DNA from: Sinisalibacter lacisalsi
Lineage (GTDB): Bacteria > Pseudomonadota > Alphaproteobacteria > Rhodobacterales > Rhodobacteraceae
Assembly: GCF_014640115.1 (NCBI RefSeq)
Contig: NZ_BMGI01000001.1
Location: 270,501-334,500 of the forward strand
Reading direction: 5' to 3'
Length of the DNA: 64,000 nucleotides
Position numbers and translations under genes: made by a program. Under the pieces are notes generated by a model. It ran no database searches. It saw nothing but the letters and a program-made list of their open reading frames with translations, and was not told the DNA's origin. The stretch's first letter is position 1. Every line of letters starts with the position of its first letter. Below, in pieces: positions 1 through 11,252 of this stretch.

Positions 1-1522
1 GCTCGAGGCGGCAAGCGAGATTGCGAAGCTGTGCGCCCCTTTCGAGATTCCGGCTGGCCTTGCCAGCGCCGCCTCGCTTCTTCTCGTCGATCCAAACCTG
101 CTTGACGAGATAGACCACGCGCTCGTGGCAGAGCCCCCTTCGCTGCTGCGCGATGGCGGCTTCATCGCGCCTGGGTTTGATCCCGAACTCGACGAGGCGC
201 GCAAGCTTCGCGACGAGGGGCGGGGCGTTATCGCCAAAATGCAGGCTGACTTTGCGCAGAGAACGGGAATCCAGAGCCTCAAGATCAAGCACAACAATGT
301 TCTGGGCTATTTCATCGAGGTCACCGCGACACATGCGGAAAAGATGTTGTCGCCCCCTCTGAACGAAACCTTCATTCATCGCCAAACCACCGCCAACGCC
401 GTGCGCTTCACCACGGTCGACCTCAGCGAAATGGAAACCAGGATCCTCAACGCGGGCAATCGTGCGCTCGAGATCGAAAAGCGCCTGTTCGAGACATTGC
501 GCGGGCTCATTCTCGAACATGCCACGGCGCTTGGGGATTGTGCCCGGTCGTTGTCGGCCATCGACGTCAGCGCGGCGCTCGCCGAAGTGGCCGGGTCGGA
601 AGGGTGGTCGCGCCCGGTTGTGGAGGAAAGCCGCGCCTTCGAGGTGATCGCGGGGCGGCATCCGGTTGTTGAAAAAGCGCTTCGCACCCAAGGCGGCGGT
701 GCGTTCATCGCCAACGATTGCACCTTGGCGAATGGCTCCGACGGCGCCGACATTTGGCTTCTGACCGGCCCGAACATGGCCGGGAAATCGACGTTTCTTC
801 GGCAGAACGCCCTGATCGCACTTCTGGCTCAGGCGGGCAGCTTCGTTCCGGCCCAATCGGCCCGTATCGGCATTGTCTCTCAGCTCTTTTCCCGCGTCGG
901 GGCGTCAGACGACCTTGCCCGCGGGCGATCGACCTTCATGGTCGAAATGGTCGAGACCGCCGCCATTCTGAACCAGGCCGATGACCGCGCCCTTGTGATC
1001 CTCGACGAGATCGGGCGCGGCACCGCCACATGGGATGGCCTTTCCATCGCCTGGGCGACGCTGGAACACCTCCACGAAGTGAACCGGTGCCGCGCCCTGT
1101 TCGCCACCCATTACCATGAGCTGACCCAGTTGGCGCAGGAGCTCGACGGGGTCGACAATGCGACCATGGCGGTGAAGGAGTGGGATGGCGACGTGATCTT
1201 CCTTCACGAGGTGCGAAAAGGCGCGGCGGATCGGTCCTATGGGGTCCAGGTCGCCAAGCTCGCGGGGCTTCCGCCCTCGGTGGTGGAGCGAGCCCGGGTT
1301 GTGCTTGAAGCTCTTGAAAAGGGCGAGCGCGAGGGTGGTGGCCGGCCCAAGGCCCTGATCGACGACTTGCCGCTGTTCTCAGCCGTTGCGGCGAAAGCGC
1401 CGACGGAAAACCCCGGCCCGTCCCCGATCACGGAAAAGCTCGCCGGGGTTCACCCCGACGAGCTAACGCCAAAACAGGCGCTTGAGCTGGTGTACGAACT
1501 GAAATCGCTCGCCCGCGATTAG
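1..1522 (+). CDS. mutS: DNA mismatch repair ATPase MutS (5' end outside window)
   Basis: The reading frame is open from the first bases, so only about 505 C-terminal residues are visible. They cover the end of the lever/clamp region and the whole ABC-type ATPase domain. Walker A (GPNMAGKST) lies near nt 770-795, the Walker B/signature stretch [12 protein letters not shown] near 1000-1035, and the conserved THYHELT switch near 1105-1125. MutS dimers recognise mismatches and recruit MutL in post-replicative repair. The C-terminal tail ([18 protein letters not shown]) is the normal family ending, so the 3' end is intact. The stop overlaps the convergent grpE stop by 4 bp. The identification is certain; the true start is not in view. 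Confidence 0.97.
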   Translation, partial: LEAASEIAKLCAPFEIPAGLASAASLLLVDPNLLDEIDHALVAEPPSLLRDGGFIAPGFDPELDEARKLRDEGRGVIAKMQADFAQRTGIQSLKIKHNNVLGYFIEVTATHAEKMLSPPLNETFIHRQTTANAVRFTTVDLSEMETRILNAGNRALEIEKRLFETLRGLILEHATALGDCARSLSAIDVSAALAEVAGSEGWSRPVVEESRAFEVIAGRHPVVEKALRTQGGGAFIANDCTLANGSDGADIWLLTGPNMAGKSTFLRQNALIALLAQAGSFVPAQSARIGIVSQLFSRVGASDDLARGRSTFMVEMVETAAILNQADDRALVILDEIGRGTATWDGLSIAWATLEHLHEVNRCRALFATHYHELTQLAQELDGVDNATMAVKEWDGDVIFLHEVRKGAADRSYGVQVAKLAGLPPSVVERARVVLEALEKGEREGGGRPKALIDDLPLFSAVAAKAPTENPGPSPITEKLAGVHPDELTPKQALELVYELKSLARD

Positions 1523-2109
1523 CCCGGGTTCGACGAAACCCCGACCTGCGCCGGACGAAGCAGACGATCGTGCAGGAGGAACCCCTCGGCCATCACCTGG
1601 ATGATCTGGCCGGATTTCGTCTCTGGCACCGGCGCTTCGAACATCGCCTGATGCAGTTGCGGATCGAACGTATCCCCGATTTCCGGCGAGATGCGGGTGA
1701 TCCCGTGTTTTTCGAAGATGTTGCGGAGCTCGCGCATCGTGAGTTCGACGCCTTCGATCAGGCCGGCCGCCTGCGCGCGCAGATCGTCGTTCACCACGTC
1801 GAGCGCGCGTTTCATGTTGTCGTAGACGGGCAGCATGTCGCGCGCCAGTTTCGACCCACCGTATTGCTCGGCCTCGCGCCGGTCACGCTCGCTGCGCTTG
1901 CGGGCGTTTTCGGCATCGGCAAGCACGCGGGTGAACCTGTCTCTCAGTTCATCGCGCTCGGCGATCAGGGCTTCCACATCAGGAGTCGCCGTGGCTTCTT
2001 CGGAAGCTGATTCCGTCTGGTCGACGGGCTCATCGTCCGAACCGGCCATGATTTCCTCGATCGCCGCCTCAATGTCGGAAAGGTCGTCTTTCTTCTTTGC
2101 GTCAGCCAT
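1519..2109 (-). CDS. grpE: Nucleotide exchange factor GrpE
   Basis: 196 residues. GrpE releases ADP from DnaK in the cytoplasmic Hsp70 cycle. The first 60 residues are acidic and low in complexity, followed by a long charged helix (about residues 45-95) that would form the dimeric coiled coil. The compact C-terminal beta domain contains the family ending [17 protein letters not shown]. It lies 4 bp downstream of hrcA on the same strand, the usual repressor-cochaperone pairing, so both are probably transcribed together and induced on heat stress. dnaK and dnaJ are not in the window. Confidence 0.96.
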   Translation of the reverse strand: MADAKKKDDLSDIEAAIEEIMAGSDDEPVDQTESASEEATATPDVEALIAERDELRDRFTRVLADAENARKRSERDRREAEQYGGSKLARDMLPVYDNMKRALDVVNDDLRAQAAGLIEGVELTMRELRNIFEKHGITRISPEIGDTFDPQLHQAMFEAPVPETKSGQIIQVMAEGFLLHDRLLRPAQVGVSSNPG

Positions 2110-2113
2110 GTTC

Positions 2114-3184
2114 CTACCTTTTGCCCCGGTCGGAAATCAGCTTTCCAACCAGCTGTGCTGTGTAATCCACGATGGGGACTATGCGCCCATAGTTGAGCCG
2201 CGTCGGCCCGATAACGCCCACCGCACCGATGATCTTCCGGTCAGCGTTCATATATGGAGAAACCACCAAAGAGCTAGCCGAAAGTGAAAAAAGCTTGTTC
2301 TCCGAACCGATGAAAATCCGGACCCCGTCGCCCTCTTCCGCAAGCTCCAGAAAGCCGGCGATATCTCGTTTTCGTTCCAGATCATCGAACAACGACTTGA
2401 CCCGATTAACATCGACTTCCGTGGTTCCGGCCCCGATCAGGTTTGCCCGGCCGCGCACGATAAGGCGCTCTTGCCCGCCGCCGTCATCGGTCCAGAGAGC
2501 AAGGCCGTTCTGCACGAGCTCCTGTGCGAGCGTATCAAGCTCCTGGCGACGCACCGATATCTCGTTTTCGATCACCTGGCGAAGCTCGCCGATGGTCTTG
2601 CCGCCGGCAAAGGAATTCAGGAAGTTCGCCGCCTCCCGCATAGACGCGGGCGTTTGCCCGGGAGGCGGCGAGAAGAGGCGGTTTTCCACGTGCCCGTCGG
2701 AAAACACGATCACGGCGAGCGCCTTGTCATCGTTGAGCGAAACAAACTCGATGTGAGATATCGGCGCTTCTTGCTGCTTTGGCGTCAAGACGAGGCTCGC
2801 GCCCGCGGTGATGCCGGAAAGCGCGGCGCCGACGCGGTCCATCAAGGTGGCCACGTCGGCACTGTTCGATTGCACGGTCTCGTCGATCTTGGCCCGGTCG
2901 TCGTTTGAAAGATCACTGACTTCGAGGAACCCGTCGACGAACATCCTCAGGCCGGTTTGCGTCGGAACACGGCCAGCCGAAACGTGCGGGCTGTCAAGAA
3001 GCCCCATTAATTCAAGGTCTTGCATAACATTGCGCACCGTTGCGGCCGAGACTTTCTCGGTCAGGGACCGCGTCAGCGACCGCGAGCCCACCGGCTCGCC
3101 GGTTTCGAGATACGCCTCTACAAGGCGGCGAAACACTTCGCGCGAGCGTTCGTTGAGTTCTTCAAGTTGGGGGCTTTGCGCCAT
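2114..3184 (-). CDS. hrcA: Heat-inducible transcription repressor HrcA
   Basis: About 356 residues from the start [15 protein letters not shown] chose this ATG because a GGAG motif lies about 9 nt upstream and the length matches the family; the frame stays open further upstream. The N-terminal winged helix (residues about 10-90, with [10 protein letters not shown] and the [11 protein letters not shown] stretch) binds the CIRCE operator. The C-terminal GAF-like part senses GroEL availability. It is upstream of grpE in one transcription unit and divergent from rph. I found no CIRCE-type inverted repeat in the 83-bp gap between hrcA and rph, so autoregulation through CIRCE is not supported here. 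Confidence 0.95.
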   Translation of the reverse strand: MAQSPQLEELNERSREVFRRLVEAYLETGEPVGSRSLTRSLTEKVSAATVRNVMQDLELMGLLDSPHVSAGRVPTQTGLRMFVDGFLEVSDLSNDDRAKIDETVQSNSADVATLMDRVGAALSGITAGASLVLTPKQQEAPISHIEFVSLNDDKALAVIVFSDGHVENRLFSPPPGQTPASMREAANFLNSFAGGKTIGELRQVIENEISVRRQELDTLAQELVQNGLALWTDDGGGQERLIVRGRANLIGAGTTEVDVNRVKSLFDDLERKRDIAGFLELAEEGDGVRIFIGSENKLFSLSASSLVVSPYMNADRKIIGAVGVIGPTRLNYGRIVPIVDYTAQLVGKLISDRGKR

Positions 3185-3267
3185 CTGCCACTGCTCCGCC
3201 TGTATCAGGCTTGCGTTTTTCGGGGCGCCGTGAGACTCCAACCACAAACCGAGAGGAAGGATATCTC

Positions 3268-3981
3268 ATGCGCCCATCTGGTCGGAAGATAGATGAAATG
3301 CGTCCGATTTCAATTGATACAGACGTCACGAAACACGCAGAGGGATCTTGCCTGATCAAGGCGGGCGATACCCAGGTGCTTTGCACGGCCTCGATCGAAG
3401 AACGCGTGCCGCCTTTCATGCGGAATTCCGGTCAAGGCTGGGTGACGGCCGAGTACGGCATGCTTCCGCGTTCCACCAATACCCGGATGCGCAGGGAAGC
3501 TGCGGTTGGAAAACAGGGCGGCCGGACCGTCGAGATCCAGCGCCTGATCGGGCGCTCGCTGCGTGCCGGGGTTGATCGCCAGGCACTGGGTGAACGCCAG
3601 ATCATCGTTGATTGTGACGTGATCCAGGCGGATGGCGGCACCCGCTGCGCCTCGATCACCGGCGGCTGGGTGGCGCTCCGTCTTGCCGTGAACAAGCTGA
3701 TCAAGGCGGGCGATATCACGACCGATCCGCTCGGCGATCCCGTCGCCGCCGTTTCCTGTGGGATCTATGCCGGGCAGACCGTGCTTGACCTGGATTATCC
3801 GGAAGATAGCGAGGCCGGCGTCGATGGCAATTTCGTGATGACGGGGTCGGGGCGCCTGATCGAGGTTCAGATGTCGGCCGAGGGTGCGACTTTCACCCAC
3901 GAGCAGATGTCTCGGCTGATGGAACTGGCCGACAAGGGCATCGGCGAGCTCGCCGAAGCACAGAAAGCGGCGGTTGCATGA
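3268..3981 (+). CDS. rph: Ribonuclease PH
   Basis: 237 residues, the usual length. RNase PH is a phosphorolytic 3'-5' exoribonuclease that trims tRNA precursors and forms a hexameric ring. The start MRPSGR is preceded by GAGAGGAAGG, a strong ribosome-binding site. Visible family signatures are [19 protein letters not shown] at the N-terminus, the [12 protein letters not shown] motif, [16 protein letters not shown], and the phosphate-site region [12 protein letters not shown]. The stop overlaps rdgB by ATGA, and rph-rdgB-hemW form a tight run, a common alphaproteobacterial order. Confidence 0.97.
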   Translation: MRPSGRKIDEMRPISIDTDVTKHAEGSCLIKAGDTQVLCTASIEERVPPFMRNSGQGWVTAEYGMLPRSTNTRMRREAAVGKQGGRTVEIQRLIGRSLRAGVDRQALGERQIIVDCDVIQADGGTRCASITGGWVALRLAVNKLIKAGDITTDPLGDPVAAVSCGIYAGQTVLDLDYPEDSEAGVDGNFVMTGSGRLIEVQMSAEGATFTHEQMSRLMELADKGIGELAEAQKAAVA

Positions 3982-4589
3982 CGCGGAAATTCACCGGGAA
4001 CAAACTGGTGATTGCCTCCCACAACGCGGGCAAGATCCGTGAAATCGGGCCTCTTTTGGAGCCCTTCGGGGTCGAGGTTGTTTCTGCCGGTGAACTCGGG
4101 CTCGAAGAGCCGGAGGAAACCGAAGATACCTTCGCCGGCAACGCCCGGATCAAGGCGCATTTCGCGGCCCGCGCATCGGGATTTCCGGCGCTGTCCGATG
4201 ATAGCGGCATCATGGTTGATGCGCTTGACGGCGCTCCCAGCGTCTATACCGCCGACTGGGCCGAAACGCCGCAGGGCCGTGATTTTCCGATGGCGATGGC
4301 AAAGGTCTGGGCGCTGCTGGAAGAAGGTCAGGCACCGGAACCCAGAAAGGCGCATTTCAATGCCACCCTTTGCCTGGCCTGGCCGGATGGTCACGACGAG
4401 GTATTCGAAGGTCAGGTTCATGGCCGGATCGTCTGGCCGATGCGCGGCGAGAACGGCTTTGGATTCGATCCGGTGTTTCTCCCCGATGGGAAAGACCAGA
4501 CCTTCGGGGAAATGGACCCAGCCGAAAAGCACGCCATGAGCCATCGGGCAGTCGCTTTCGCGAAGCTCATCGAGGGCTGTTTTGCTTGA
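3978..4589 (+). CDS. rdgB: Non-canonical purine NTP pyrophosphatase (RdgB/HAM1)
   Basis: 203 residues. It hydrolyses dITP, ITP and XTP to the monophosphate and so keeps deaminated purines out of DNA and RNA. Family marks are the N-terminal substrate loop ([13 protein letters not shown]), the [20 protein letters not shown] block, and the C-terminal [15 protein letters not shown] and [12 protein letters not shown] segments. It is translationally coupled to rph by a 4-bp overlap and runs 8 bp into the start of hemW. Confidence 0.97.
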   Translation: MTRKFTGNKLVIASHNAGKIREIGPLLEPFGVEVVSAGELGLEEPEETEDTFAGNARIKAHFAARASGFPALSDDSGIMVDALDGAPSVYTADWAETPQGRDFPMAMAKVWALLEEGQAPEPRKAHFNATLCLAWPDGHDEVFEGQVHGRIVWPMRGENGFGFDPVFLPDGKDQTFGEMDPAEKHAMSHRAVAFAKLIEGCFA

Positions 4590-5742
4590 GGATTGGCGGC
4601 TTGGAGGCTTCGGTCTCTACATTCATTGGCCGTTCTGCGAGTCCAAGTGCCCCTACTGCGATTTCAATAGTCATGTGTCCCGCAGCATCAATCAGGAAGC
4701 TTGGCGAAACGCTTTCCTGACGGCGCTTGAACACTACGCGCGGGAAACGCCGGATCGGGTGCTCAATAGTGTCTATTTCGGCGGAGGAACGCCTTCCTTG
4801 ATGGACGCGAATGTGGTGGGATCGGTGCTGGAGGCCCTGCCGGGGCATTGGGCGCTCGCCAATGATCTGGAGATCACGCTCGAGGCCAACCCATCTTCGG
4901 TCGAGGCCGCCCGGTTCGATGAATACAGGTCCATCGGGGTCAACCGGATTTCCCTCGGCATACAGGCTTTGAACGATCCCGATCTGAAGCGATTGGGGCG
5001 GCTCCATACGGCTTCCGCTGCTCTGAATGCGCTCGAGATCGCCCGATCGAGCTTCGAAAGGGTCAATTTCGATCTGATCTATGCCCGTCAGGATCAATCT
5101 CTGGAGGCGTGGCGCGAAGAATTGCAGCGCGCGCTTTCCTTCGCGCCAACCCATCTTTCGCTTTACCAGTTGACCATCGAACAGGGCACGGCCTTCGGTG
5201 ACCTGTTCGACCGTGGAAAGCTCCCGGGGCTACCGGAAGAAGACCTCGCCGCCGATATGTATGACGCAACACAGGAACTTTGCGAGGCCGCCGGCCTTCC
5301 AGCCTACGAAGTCTCTAACCATGCCAGACTCGGCCAGGAATCCCGGCACAATCTGACCTATTGGCGTGGTGGTGACTACGTCGGGATTGGCCCAGGGGCA
5401 CATGGTCGGGTAACGGTGGGGGGGCATCGATATGCGACCGTGGGCACCCCGTCGCCGAATGACTGGCTGAAGGAGGTGGCGAGCGGCGCATCCGGCGAAA
5501 TGCAAAGGGATCGCCTCTCGCCCGAGGATCACCTCGGAGAATATCTGATGATGGGCCTTCGCACCAACGAAGGCGTTGATCTGGCCCGCATCGAAAACAT
5601 ATCCCGGAAACCTATTAAACATAATAAAATCAAAGACTTGATAGATATCGGCATGTTGGAAATGTCGTCCGGCACTCTGCGCGTCACACGGCGTGGCCGC
5701 GCGGTTTTGAACTCGGTTACGACTGCGCTGCTGCCTGACTGA
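4582..5742 (+). CDS. hemW: Radical SAM heme chaperone HemW
   Basis: 386 residues from a TTG start inside the end of rdgB. The radical-SAM cluster motif CESKCPYC (CX3CX2C) is near residue 19, followed by the glycine motif YFGGGTPS and EANPSS. The HemW-specific C-terminal domain has the [21 protein letters not shown] block. Family knowledge: HemW binds heme and delivers it to respiratory enzymes. Older annotations call it oxygen-independent coproporphyrinogen oxidase, but HemN-specific features are not evident. The stop abuts the convergent parB stop with no gap. Confidence 0.93.
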   Translation: MLEDWRLGGFGLYIHWPFCESKCPYCDFNSHVSRSINQEAWRNAFLTALEHYARETPDRVLNSVYFGGGTPSLMDANVVGSVLEALPGHWALANDLEITLEANPSSVEAARFDEYRSIGVNRISLGIQALNDPDLKRLGRLHTASAALNALEIARSSFERVNFDLIYARQDQSLEAWREELQRALSFAPTHLSLYQLTIEQGTAFGDLFDRGKLPGLPEEDLAADMYDATQELCEAAGLPAYEVSNHARLGQESRHNLTYWRGGDYVGIGPGAHGRVTVGGHRYATVGTPSPNDWLKEVASGASGEMQRDRLSPEDHLGEYLMMGLRTNEGVDLARIENISRKPIKHNKIKDLIDIGMLEMSSGTLRVTRRGRAVLNSVTTALLPD

Positions 5743-6633
5743 TCACCCGCCGAGTTTCCGGCAAACGTCGTCGAGATCATCGAGGCTTGCGTATTCGATC
5801 GTGAGCTTGCCCGCTTCTTGCCCGGGCTTATGATCAATGATCACCTTCATTCCCATCGCCGCGGAGAGATCCTTTTCCAAGGCGACCGTATCGGCATCCT
5901 TGGATTGGGGCGCGCGCTTTTTCGGCTCTTTTTCACCCGTTTTCTTCGATTTCAGCAACTTCTCGGTCTCTCGCACCGACAGCCCCTTGGCAACGATCTG
6001 GCGCGCGAGGCTTGACGGGTCGTCCGCCGCAACCAGCGCCCTGGCGTGGCCCGCGGTGATCTGTCCCTCTTTCAGAAAGGTCTGCACATCAACGGGCAGG
6101 TTCAGAAGCCTGAGAATGTTCGCGATATGTGACCGGCTCTTGCCAAGTGCAGCTGCGAGCTTTTCCTGCGTATGCCCAAAACGCTCCATCAGTTCGCGGT
6201 AACCGGCCGCTTCCTCGATCGCGTTGAGATCAGACCTCTGGATGTTCTCGATAATCGCAACTTCGAGCGCCTCGGTGTCGGAGTAATCGCGGATCAGGGC
6301 CGGTACCTCGTGCAATCTCGCCATCTGCGCCGCGCGCCAGCGTCGCTCACCGGCTACGATCTCGTAAGTATCTTCCCGCTTCGGGTTTGGCCGAAGGATC
6401 AGCGGCTGGATCACGCCCTTTTCCCTGATCGAGGCTGCCAGATCATCGAGATCGGCTGGCGTGAAAGTTCGCCGCGGCTGATCCGGGTTCGGCTCGATCT
6501 GATCGATCGGGACCATCTGGTCGGCGCGGCGCACAACCGGCGCTCCCTCTTCGTCGGTTGCCGAATCCGAAGCGACATCCGCCATCAGGGCCGACAGCCC
6601 CCGGCCCAAACCACGTGTGGGTTTCTTCGTCAC
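5743..6633 (-). CDS. parB: Chromosome-partitioning protein ParB
   Basis: 296 residues. The N-terminal signature LGRGLSAL (residues 7-14) is the ParA-interacting tail typical of chromosomal ParB. The ParB/Srx CTP-binding fold follows, with the GERRWRAA box near residue 97, then the helix-turn-helix with EKLAAALGKSRSHIANILRLL, and a C-terminal dimerisation segment. It spreads from parS as a CTP-dependent clamp. Two perfect parS sites are located 1.4 and 3.3 kb upstream in rsmG and mnmG. It lies 10 bp after parA and is the last gene of the leftward block; hemW converges on it. Confidence 0.97.
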   Translation of the reverse strand: MTKKPTRGLGRGLSALMADVASDSATDEEGAPVVRRADQMVPIDQIEPNPDQPRRTFTPADLDDLAASIREKGVIQPLILRPNPKREDTYEIVAGERRWRAAQMARLHEVPALIRDYSDTEALEVAIIENIQRSDLNAIEEAAGYRELMERFGHTQEKLAAALGKSRSHIANILRLLNLPVDVQTFLKEGQITAGHARALVAADDPSSLARQIVAKGLSVRETEKLLKSKKTGEKEPKKRAPQSKDADTVALEKDLSAAMGMKVIIDHKPGQEAGKLTIEYASLDDLDDVCRKLGG

Positions 6634-6643
6634 GATGCTCTCC

Positions 6644-7438
6644 TCAGTTTCGTGCCATCAGTTCACGCGCCAGGTCCAGATAGGCCACGCTGCCCTTCGA
6701 TGCCGGATCGTAGCTCAAGACCGGCATCGCGAAAGACGGCGCCTCGCTAACCCTGACATTCCGGGGAATAACCGTGGTAAACACCAATTCCCCCAGATTT
6801 TCACGCGCATCCGCCTCAACCTGCTTTGAGAGGTTGTTGCGGCTGTCATACATCGTCAGCGCCACGCCTTCGATGCGCAAAGCCTTGTTCGCGGTTTGCC
6901 GCACCTCGCGAATGGTCAGCATGAGCTGGGAAAGGCCTTCGAGCGCGAAAAACTCGCTTTGGAGCGGCACCAGAACGGAATGCGCGGCCACCATCGCGTT
7001 CACCGTCAACAGGTTCAACGACGGCGGGCAATCGATCAGGATGTAATCGAGGCCGAGATCGGCGACGGCGGGAGCCCGGAGCGAATCATGAAGCAGGAAA
7101 ATCCGCTTCTCGTTCGAAACCAGCTCGATATCCGCGGAGGAAAGATCCGTGCTGGCCGGGGCGATAAGAAGGTTTTCAACGGCGGTTTTCTGCACGACAT
7201 CCTGCAGCGGAACCTCTTCCAGAAGAAGATCATAGGTTGAAAGTCCATCCCTGCCCTTCTGCACGCCAAGGCCGGTGGACGCATTGCCCTGGGGGTCGAT
7301 ATCAACGAGCAACACGGTTTTGTTCTGGCTAGCCAGCGCCGCACCGAGGTTGATTGCCGTCGTGGTCTTGCCCACGCCGCCTTTCTGGTTGGTGATCGCG
7401 ATGATCTTTGGCCCAGTTGGACGAATTGGGTCAGACAC
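6644..7438 (-). CDS. parA: Chromosome-partitioning ATPase ParA (Soj)
   Basis: 264 residues. It has the deviant Walker A motif [11 protein letters not shown] at residues 17-27, the Walker B-like [11 protein letters not shown], and the [20 protein letters not shown] switch. ParA-ATP binds DNA non-specifically and pulls ParB-parS complexes apart after origin replication. The start overlaps the end of rsmG by 8 bp and parB follows after 10 bp, so rsmG-parA-parB is translationally linked. The product is chromosomal in type, matching the origin-proximal location. Confidence 0.97.
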   Translation of the reverse strand: MSDPIRPTGPKIIAITNQKGGVGKTTTAINLGAALASQNKTVLLVDIDPQGNASTGLGVQKGRDGLSTYDLLLEEVPLQDVVQKTAVENLLIAPASTDLSSADIELVSNEKRIFLLHDSLRAPAVADLGLDYILIDCPPSLNLLTVNAMVAAHSVLVPLQSEFFALEGLSQLMLTIREVRQTANKALRIEGVALTMYDSRNNLSKQVEADARENLGELVFTTVIPRNVRVSEAPSFAMPVLSYDPASKGSVAYLDLARELMARN

Positions 7439-8054
7439 GGCGGATATCTCCGATTTTCAGAATGGTGGCGCCCGAATTGGTTTCGCTCGGATATGTATCC
7501 AACCGGAAATCCCAGCTTGCAAGGGCCTCGTCCACTTCTTTTTGGTAAGAAGCGCCTTTGAGGAAGATCGCCCTCCCATCGGGGCCGAGGTGGCGTTTCG
7601 CGTAATCCAGAAGCACGGTCAGCGAGGCGAGCGCGCGCGCCATGACGACGTTTGCATCCAGCGGCGCAACGTCTTCGATCCGCTTGGCGTGAACCGTCGC
7701 GGAAAGCCCGGTTTCGCGGATCACCGTATTGAGAAACGCGGCTTTTCGCTGATCGCTTTCAATGCAATGCATGTGGAACTGAGGCATTTTCTCTTTCGCA
7801 AGAATCGCGATGACGAGCCCAGGGAACCCACCCCCTGCACCCATATCCACGCATGTTACCTCCTGCGGACCGAGCAGCCCGAAGATTTGGGCGGAATCCT
7901 GGAAATGACGCGTCCACAAATCGGGCAGAGTGGACTTTCCAACCATGTTGATGGCTGGATTCCATTTGGCCAGGAGCTGTGCATAGATTTCAAGCCGTTG
8001 GGTTGTTTCACGTGAAACATCGGCAAGGGCGTTACGTCCTTTCGCCGGGCTCAT
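7431..8054 (-). CDS. rsmG: 16S rRNA (guanine527-N7)-methyltransferase RsmG
   Basis: 207 residues. It makes m7G527 in 16S rRNA using SAM; loss confers low-level streptomycin resistance in many bacteria. Visible elements are the N-terminal [21 protein letters not shown] block, the SAM-binding loop [15 protein letters not shown], and the [14 protein letters not shown] segment. Codons for ADVSRETTQ near the N-terminus contain a perfect parS site. It overlaps mnmG by 4 bp at its start and parA by 8 bp at its end. Confidence 0.96.
   Translation of the reverse strand: MSPAKGRNALADVSRETTQRLEIYAQLLAKWNPAINMVGKSTLPDLWTRHFQDSAQIFGLLGPQEVTCVDMGAGGGFPGLVIAILAKEKMPQFHMHCIESDQRKAAFLNTVIRETGLSATVHAKRIEDVAPLDANVVMARALASLTVLLDYAKRHLGPDGRAIFLKGASYQKEVDEALASWDFRLDTYPSETNSGATILKIGDIRRV
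8004..8019. promoter_or_regulatory. parS centromere site (inside rsmG)
   Basis: Perfect 16-bp palindrome TGTTTCACGTGAAACA, identical to the broadly conserved chromosomal parS consensus. It sits within the first 17 codons of rsmG and is about 5.1 kb from the proposed origin. ParB, encoded 1.4 kb away, should load here. Confidence 0.93.
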
Positions 8055-9928
8055 GCCGACTTAGCTCGTTCGCGTTGGCGCAGCCTGGCGAGAATCAATG
8101 TCAGCGCCGCAGGCGTGATGCCCTCGATCCGCGCCGCTTGCGCGATGCTCTCCGGGCGCGCCTGCATGAGCTTCGCCTTTAGTTCGTTGGTCAGGCCGTT
8201 GAGCGCGTCATAATCGAAATCCGGCGGGATTTCTTGCGCTTCGTCCCTTTTCAGGCCTTCGACTTCACGGTTTTGACGGTCGATATAATTCGCATAGAGC
8301 GCGTCCTTTTCGATCTGCCGAGAGATCACTTCCGGGATATCCGCCAGGCTTTCCTCCGCCGCGGCGATCTTGGCCACGTTCACTCCCGGCAAGGAAAGAA
8401 GCTGAAACCCGGTGCGGCGCGCCCCATCGCCACTCACCTCGGCGCCCAGCGCCCGCACCTGCTTTGGCGTGAAGGTGAGTTTTTCCAGCATCGCCTTTCC
8501 GGAACTCAGAGCTTCCATCTTCTCCATGAACGCAATCTTCCGGGTCTCGGAGATTGCGCCGAGATCCATCGCGATCGGGGTAAGGCGCTGATCGGCATTA
8601 TCCGCTCGCAGCGAAAGCCGGAACTCCGCGCGCGACGTGAACATGCGGTAAGGCTCCGTAACACCGCGAGTAATCAGGTCGTCGATCATCACCCCCAGGT
8701 AAGAATTCGTCCTGCTGAAATGAATCGGCGCCCTGCCCAGGGCGTGCAACGCGGCGTTCAGCCCGGCCACCACGCCTTGCGCGGCGGCTTCTTCGTACCC
8801 GGTCGTCCCGTTGATCTGCCCGGCAAGGTAGAGGCCGGGAACGGCCTTCACCTGCAGCGTTTGCAGCAGCGCACGCGGGTCAACGTAATCATACTCGATG
8901 GCGTAGCCTGGTTGCAGGATGCGGACATTCTCAAGGCCCTTGATCGACCTGACGTATTCCTCCTGCACATCCTCCGGAAGTGATGTCGAGATCCCGTTTG
9001 GGTAGACGGTGCTGTCCTCAAGGCCTTCCGGTTCAAGAAACACCTGGTGCGACGGTTTTTCGGAGAAGCGAACAACCTTGTCTTCGATCGAGGGGCAATA
9101 CCGGGGGCCAACCCCGTCGATATGGCCGCCATACATCGCCGATTTCTCGAGGTTCTTCTCGATGATTTCGTGCGTCCGCTCATTTGTGTGCGTGATCCCG
9201 CACGAAACCTGGCGGGCCACAGGGGTCCGGCTCAGAAATGAGAACATCTCCGGTTGCTCGTCACCGGGCTGCAGGTCGAGCACATCCCAGTTGATAGATT
9301 TTCCGTCGAGCCGGGGCGGCGTGCCGGTTTTAAGGCGGCCGAGGGGCAGCCCGAAGGCATCGATCTGTTCCGCCAGGCGAATCGACGGGCGATCTCCCAT
9401 CCGGCCGCCGGCATGCCGTTTATCGCCGATATGAACGACGCCGCGCAGGAAAGTTCCGGTGGTCAGGATAACCGCGCGAGCCTGCAGGTCGGTGCCGTCC
9501 GCCAGCCTTACGCCATCGACCGTGTCGCCGGACATCAGCAGTTCCACCACCTCGCCCTCGATGAGATCCAGCAGATTTGCCGCCGTGATCTCTTCGGTCA
9601 TCGCGGCACGATAAAGCCGGCGATCCGCCTGCGCCCTCGGTCCTTGCACCGCTGGCCCCTTGCTGCGGTTCAACAGTCGAAACTGGATCCCCGCGCAATC
9701 GGCTACGCGGCCCATGACGCCGTCGAGCGCGTCGATCTCGCGGACGAGATGGCCCTTCCCAAGTCCACCAATCGCGGGGTTGCACGACATCACGCCAAGA
9801 TCGGACGCGCGGAGCGTGACCAGGGCGGTTCGCGCGCCCAACCTTGTGGCAGCCAGCGCGGCATCCGCGCCGGCATGGCCGCCGCCAATTACCACGACAT
9901 CGAAGTTTGAATGTTTCACGTGAAACAC
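8051..9928 (-). CDS. mnmG: tRNA uridine-5-carboxymethylaminomethyl modification enzyme MnmG
   Basis: About 625 residues. With MnmE it installs cmnm5 at U34 of several tRNAs, using FAD, NADH and a folate carbon donor. The FAD-binding Rossmann motif [21 protein letters not shown] is at the N-terminus, followed by [25 protein letters not shown] and, further on, the [17 protein letters not shown] flavin-binding segment. I place the start at the GTG giving MFHVKH; a TTG two codons earlier is also possible (9934). The first codons contain a second perfect parS site. It follows mnmE by about 15 bp and overlaps rsmG by 4 bp. Confidence 0.96.
   Translation of the reverse strand: MFHVKHSNFDVVVIGGGHAGADAALAATRLGARTALVTLRASDLGVMSCNPAIGGLGKGHLVREIDALDGVMGRVADCAGIQFRLLNRSKGPAVQGPRAQADRRLYRAAMTEEITAANLLDLIEGEVVELLMSGDTVDGVRLADGTDLQARAVILTTGTFLRGVVHIGDKRHAGGRMGDRPSIRLAEQIDAFGLPLGRLKTGTPPRLDGKSINWDVLDLQPGDEQPEMFSFLSRTPVARQVSCGITHTNERTHEIIEKNLEKSAMYGGHIDGVGPRYCPSIEDKVVRFSEKPSHQVFLEPEGLEDSTVYPNGISTSLPEDVQEEYVRSIKGLENVRILQPGYAIEYDYVDPRALLQTLQVKAVPGLYLAGQINGTTGYEEAAAQGVVAGLNAALHALGRAPIHFSRTNSYLGVMIDDLITRGVTEPYRMFTSRAEFRLSLRADNADQRLTPIAMDLGAISETRKIAFMEKMEALSSGKAMLEKLTFTPKQVRALGAEVSGDGARRTGFQLLSLPGVNVAKIAAAEESLADIPEVISRQIEKDALYANYIDRQNREVEGLKRDEAQEIPPDFDYDALNGLTNELKAKLMQARPESIAQAARIEGITPAALTLILARLRQRERAKSA
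9912..9927. promoter_or_regulatory. parS centromere site (start of mnmG)
   Basis: Second perfect TGTTTCACGTGAAACA palindrome, covering the codons for FHVKH at the very start of mnmG. It is 1.9 kb from the first parS and about 3.2 kb from the proposed origin. Its overlap with the translation start could let ParB binding affect mnmG-rsmG-parAB expression; that is inference. Confidence 0.93.
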
Positions 9929-9943
9929 TCCCAATTGAAGCGC

Positions 9944-11224
9944 CTATTTCCCTAGGCAAAAACTGGCGAAGATTTCGTCGAGCACGTTCTCAACATCTAC
10001 ACGACCAACCAGTGAATCAAGAGCCCTGATCGCCGACCAAAGCTCTTCCGCCGCGAGTTCTGACCTCTCGGCCCCGAAGGATATCTGAGTCCGAGCCGCT
10101 ACAAGACCATCGCACGCCCGCGAAATCGCCGAAGCGTGGCGCGCCCGGATCGCGGTTCCGGCATTTGACGCCCGATTCTCCAGGGCCTTTTGTATACGCC
10201 CCACCAGTTCCCCGACACCGTAACCTGTGAGCCCCGAAACGCCGAAGCCATTTACGCCCAGATCGGCCTTGCCCGAAACAACGATGTCGTCCGTCACCGG
10301 ATCCAATCCCAGATCGGCGCCATCGCCTGCCGTCAGGAACACTCGAAGGTCAGCCCCCCGAGCACGCTCCAAAGCCCGCCGGATCCCGATCTCCTCGATC
10401 TTGTCCTCCGCCTCCCTGAGGCCGGCCGTATCAAGCACGGTCACAGGAAGCCCGCCAAGATCCATGCGGACTTCGATCACATCCCGGGTCGTGCCCGCAA
10501 CCTCCGACGTGATCGCGGCTTCTCGACCGGCCAGGGCGTTCAACAACGTCGATTTTCCCACGTTCGGGGGCCCGACGATTGCAACCTCGAACCCCTCCCG
10601 GATGCGTTCCGCGATGCCCACCCCAGCTTTCTCGCGTTCGAGCGACGCAAGAACCCCGTCGATCAACTCCAGGACCTCCGGGCTCACATCGACGGGCACA
10701 TCCTCGTCAACGAAGTCGATCGTTGCTTCAAGAAGCGCCACGGCCCGCACCAGCGCCTTGCGCCAGGCTTCAGCCTTGGTTCCAAGCTCGCCCGACAACA
10801 CCCGGTAAGCCTGCGCGCGTTGAACTTCTGTTTCGGCCTCGATGAGATCAGCCAGCCCCTCGACCTGCGCCAGGTCCAGCCTGTCGTTCTCCAGCGCCCG
10901 GCGGGTGAACTCGCCCGGCTCGGCCATGCGTAACCCTTCGAGCTTTGACAGCGCCCCGGTCACTGCATCGATTACCGCAAGCGATCCATGAACCTGGAAT
11001 TCCACGACCGGCTCGCCGGTGAAGCTTTTTCCCTCGTCGAAATTGAGCACGAGCGCTTCATCCAGTGCGGCACCATCGGCATTGCGGAGGGTGCGAACAC
11101 CGCGCACCTCGGGCAACTTCCCGCATAACGCGGCCGCCGCGCTTGGTGCCGAGGCCCCCGAGATACGGACGATAGCCACACCCGCTTTTCCCCGAGCGGT
11201 CGCAAGGGCGAAAATCGTATCCAT
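9944..11224 (-). CDS. mnmE: tRNA modification GTPase MnmE (TrmE)
   Basis: 426 residues from the ATG giving [13 protein letters not shown] (a GTG one codon upstream is also in frame). It has the N-terminal folate-binding domain (residues 1-120), a helical domain, and an inserted G domain with [23 protein letters not shown] and DTAGLRE. The protein ends in FCLGK, the C-x-G-K motif whose cysteine is essential. It works as a dimer with MnmG, encoded immediately downstream, and is itself just downstream of rho. Confidence 0.96.
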   Translation of the reverse strand: MDTIFALATARGKAGVAIVRISGASAPSAAAALCGKLPEVRGVRTLRNADGAALDEALVLNFDEGKSFTGEPVVEFQVHGSLAVIDAVTGALSKLEGLRMAEPGEFTRRALENDRLDLAQVEGLADLIEAETEVQRAQAYRVLSGELGTKAEAWRKALVRAVALLEATIDFVDEDVPVDVSPEVLELIDGVLASLEREKAGVGIAERIREGFEVAIVGPPNVGKSTLLNALAGREAAITSEVAGTTRDVIEVRMDLGGLPVTVLDTAGLREAEDKIEEIGIRRALERARGADLRVFLTAGDGADLGLDPVTDDIVVSGKADLGVNGFGVSGLTGYGVGELVGRIQKALENRASNAGTAIRARHASAISRACDGLVAARTQISFGAERSELAAEELWSAIRALDSLVGRVDVENVLDEIFASFCLGK

Positions 11225-11252
11225 CACTGCACCCGTCGCGCCTTGCCCCGGG

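Noticed and set aside
3185-3267. CIRCE operator before hrcA
   Set aside because: I looked for the TTAGCACTC-N9-GAGTGCTAA pattern on both strands and found nothing like it.
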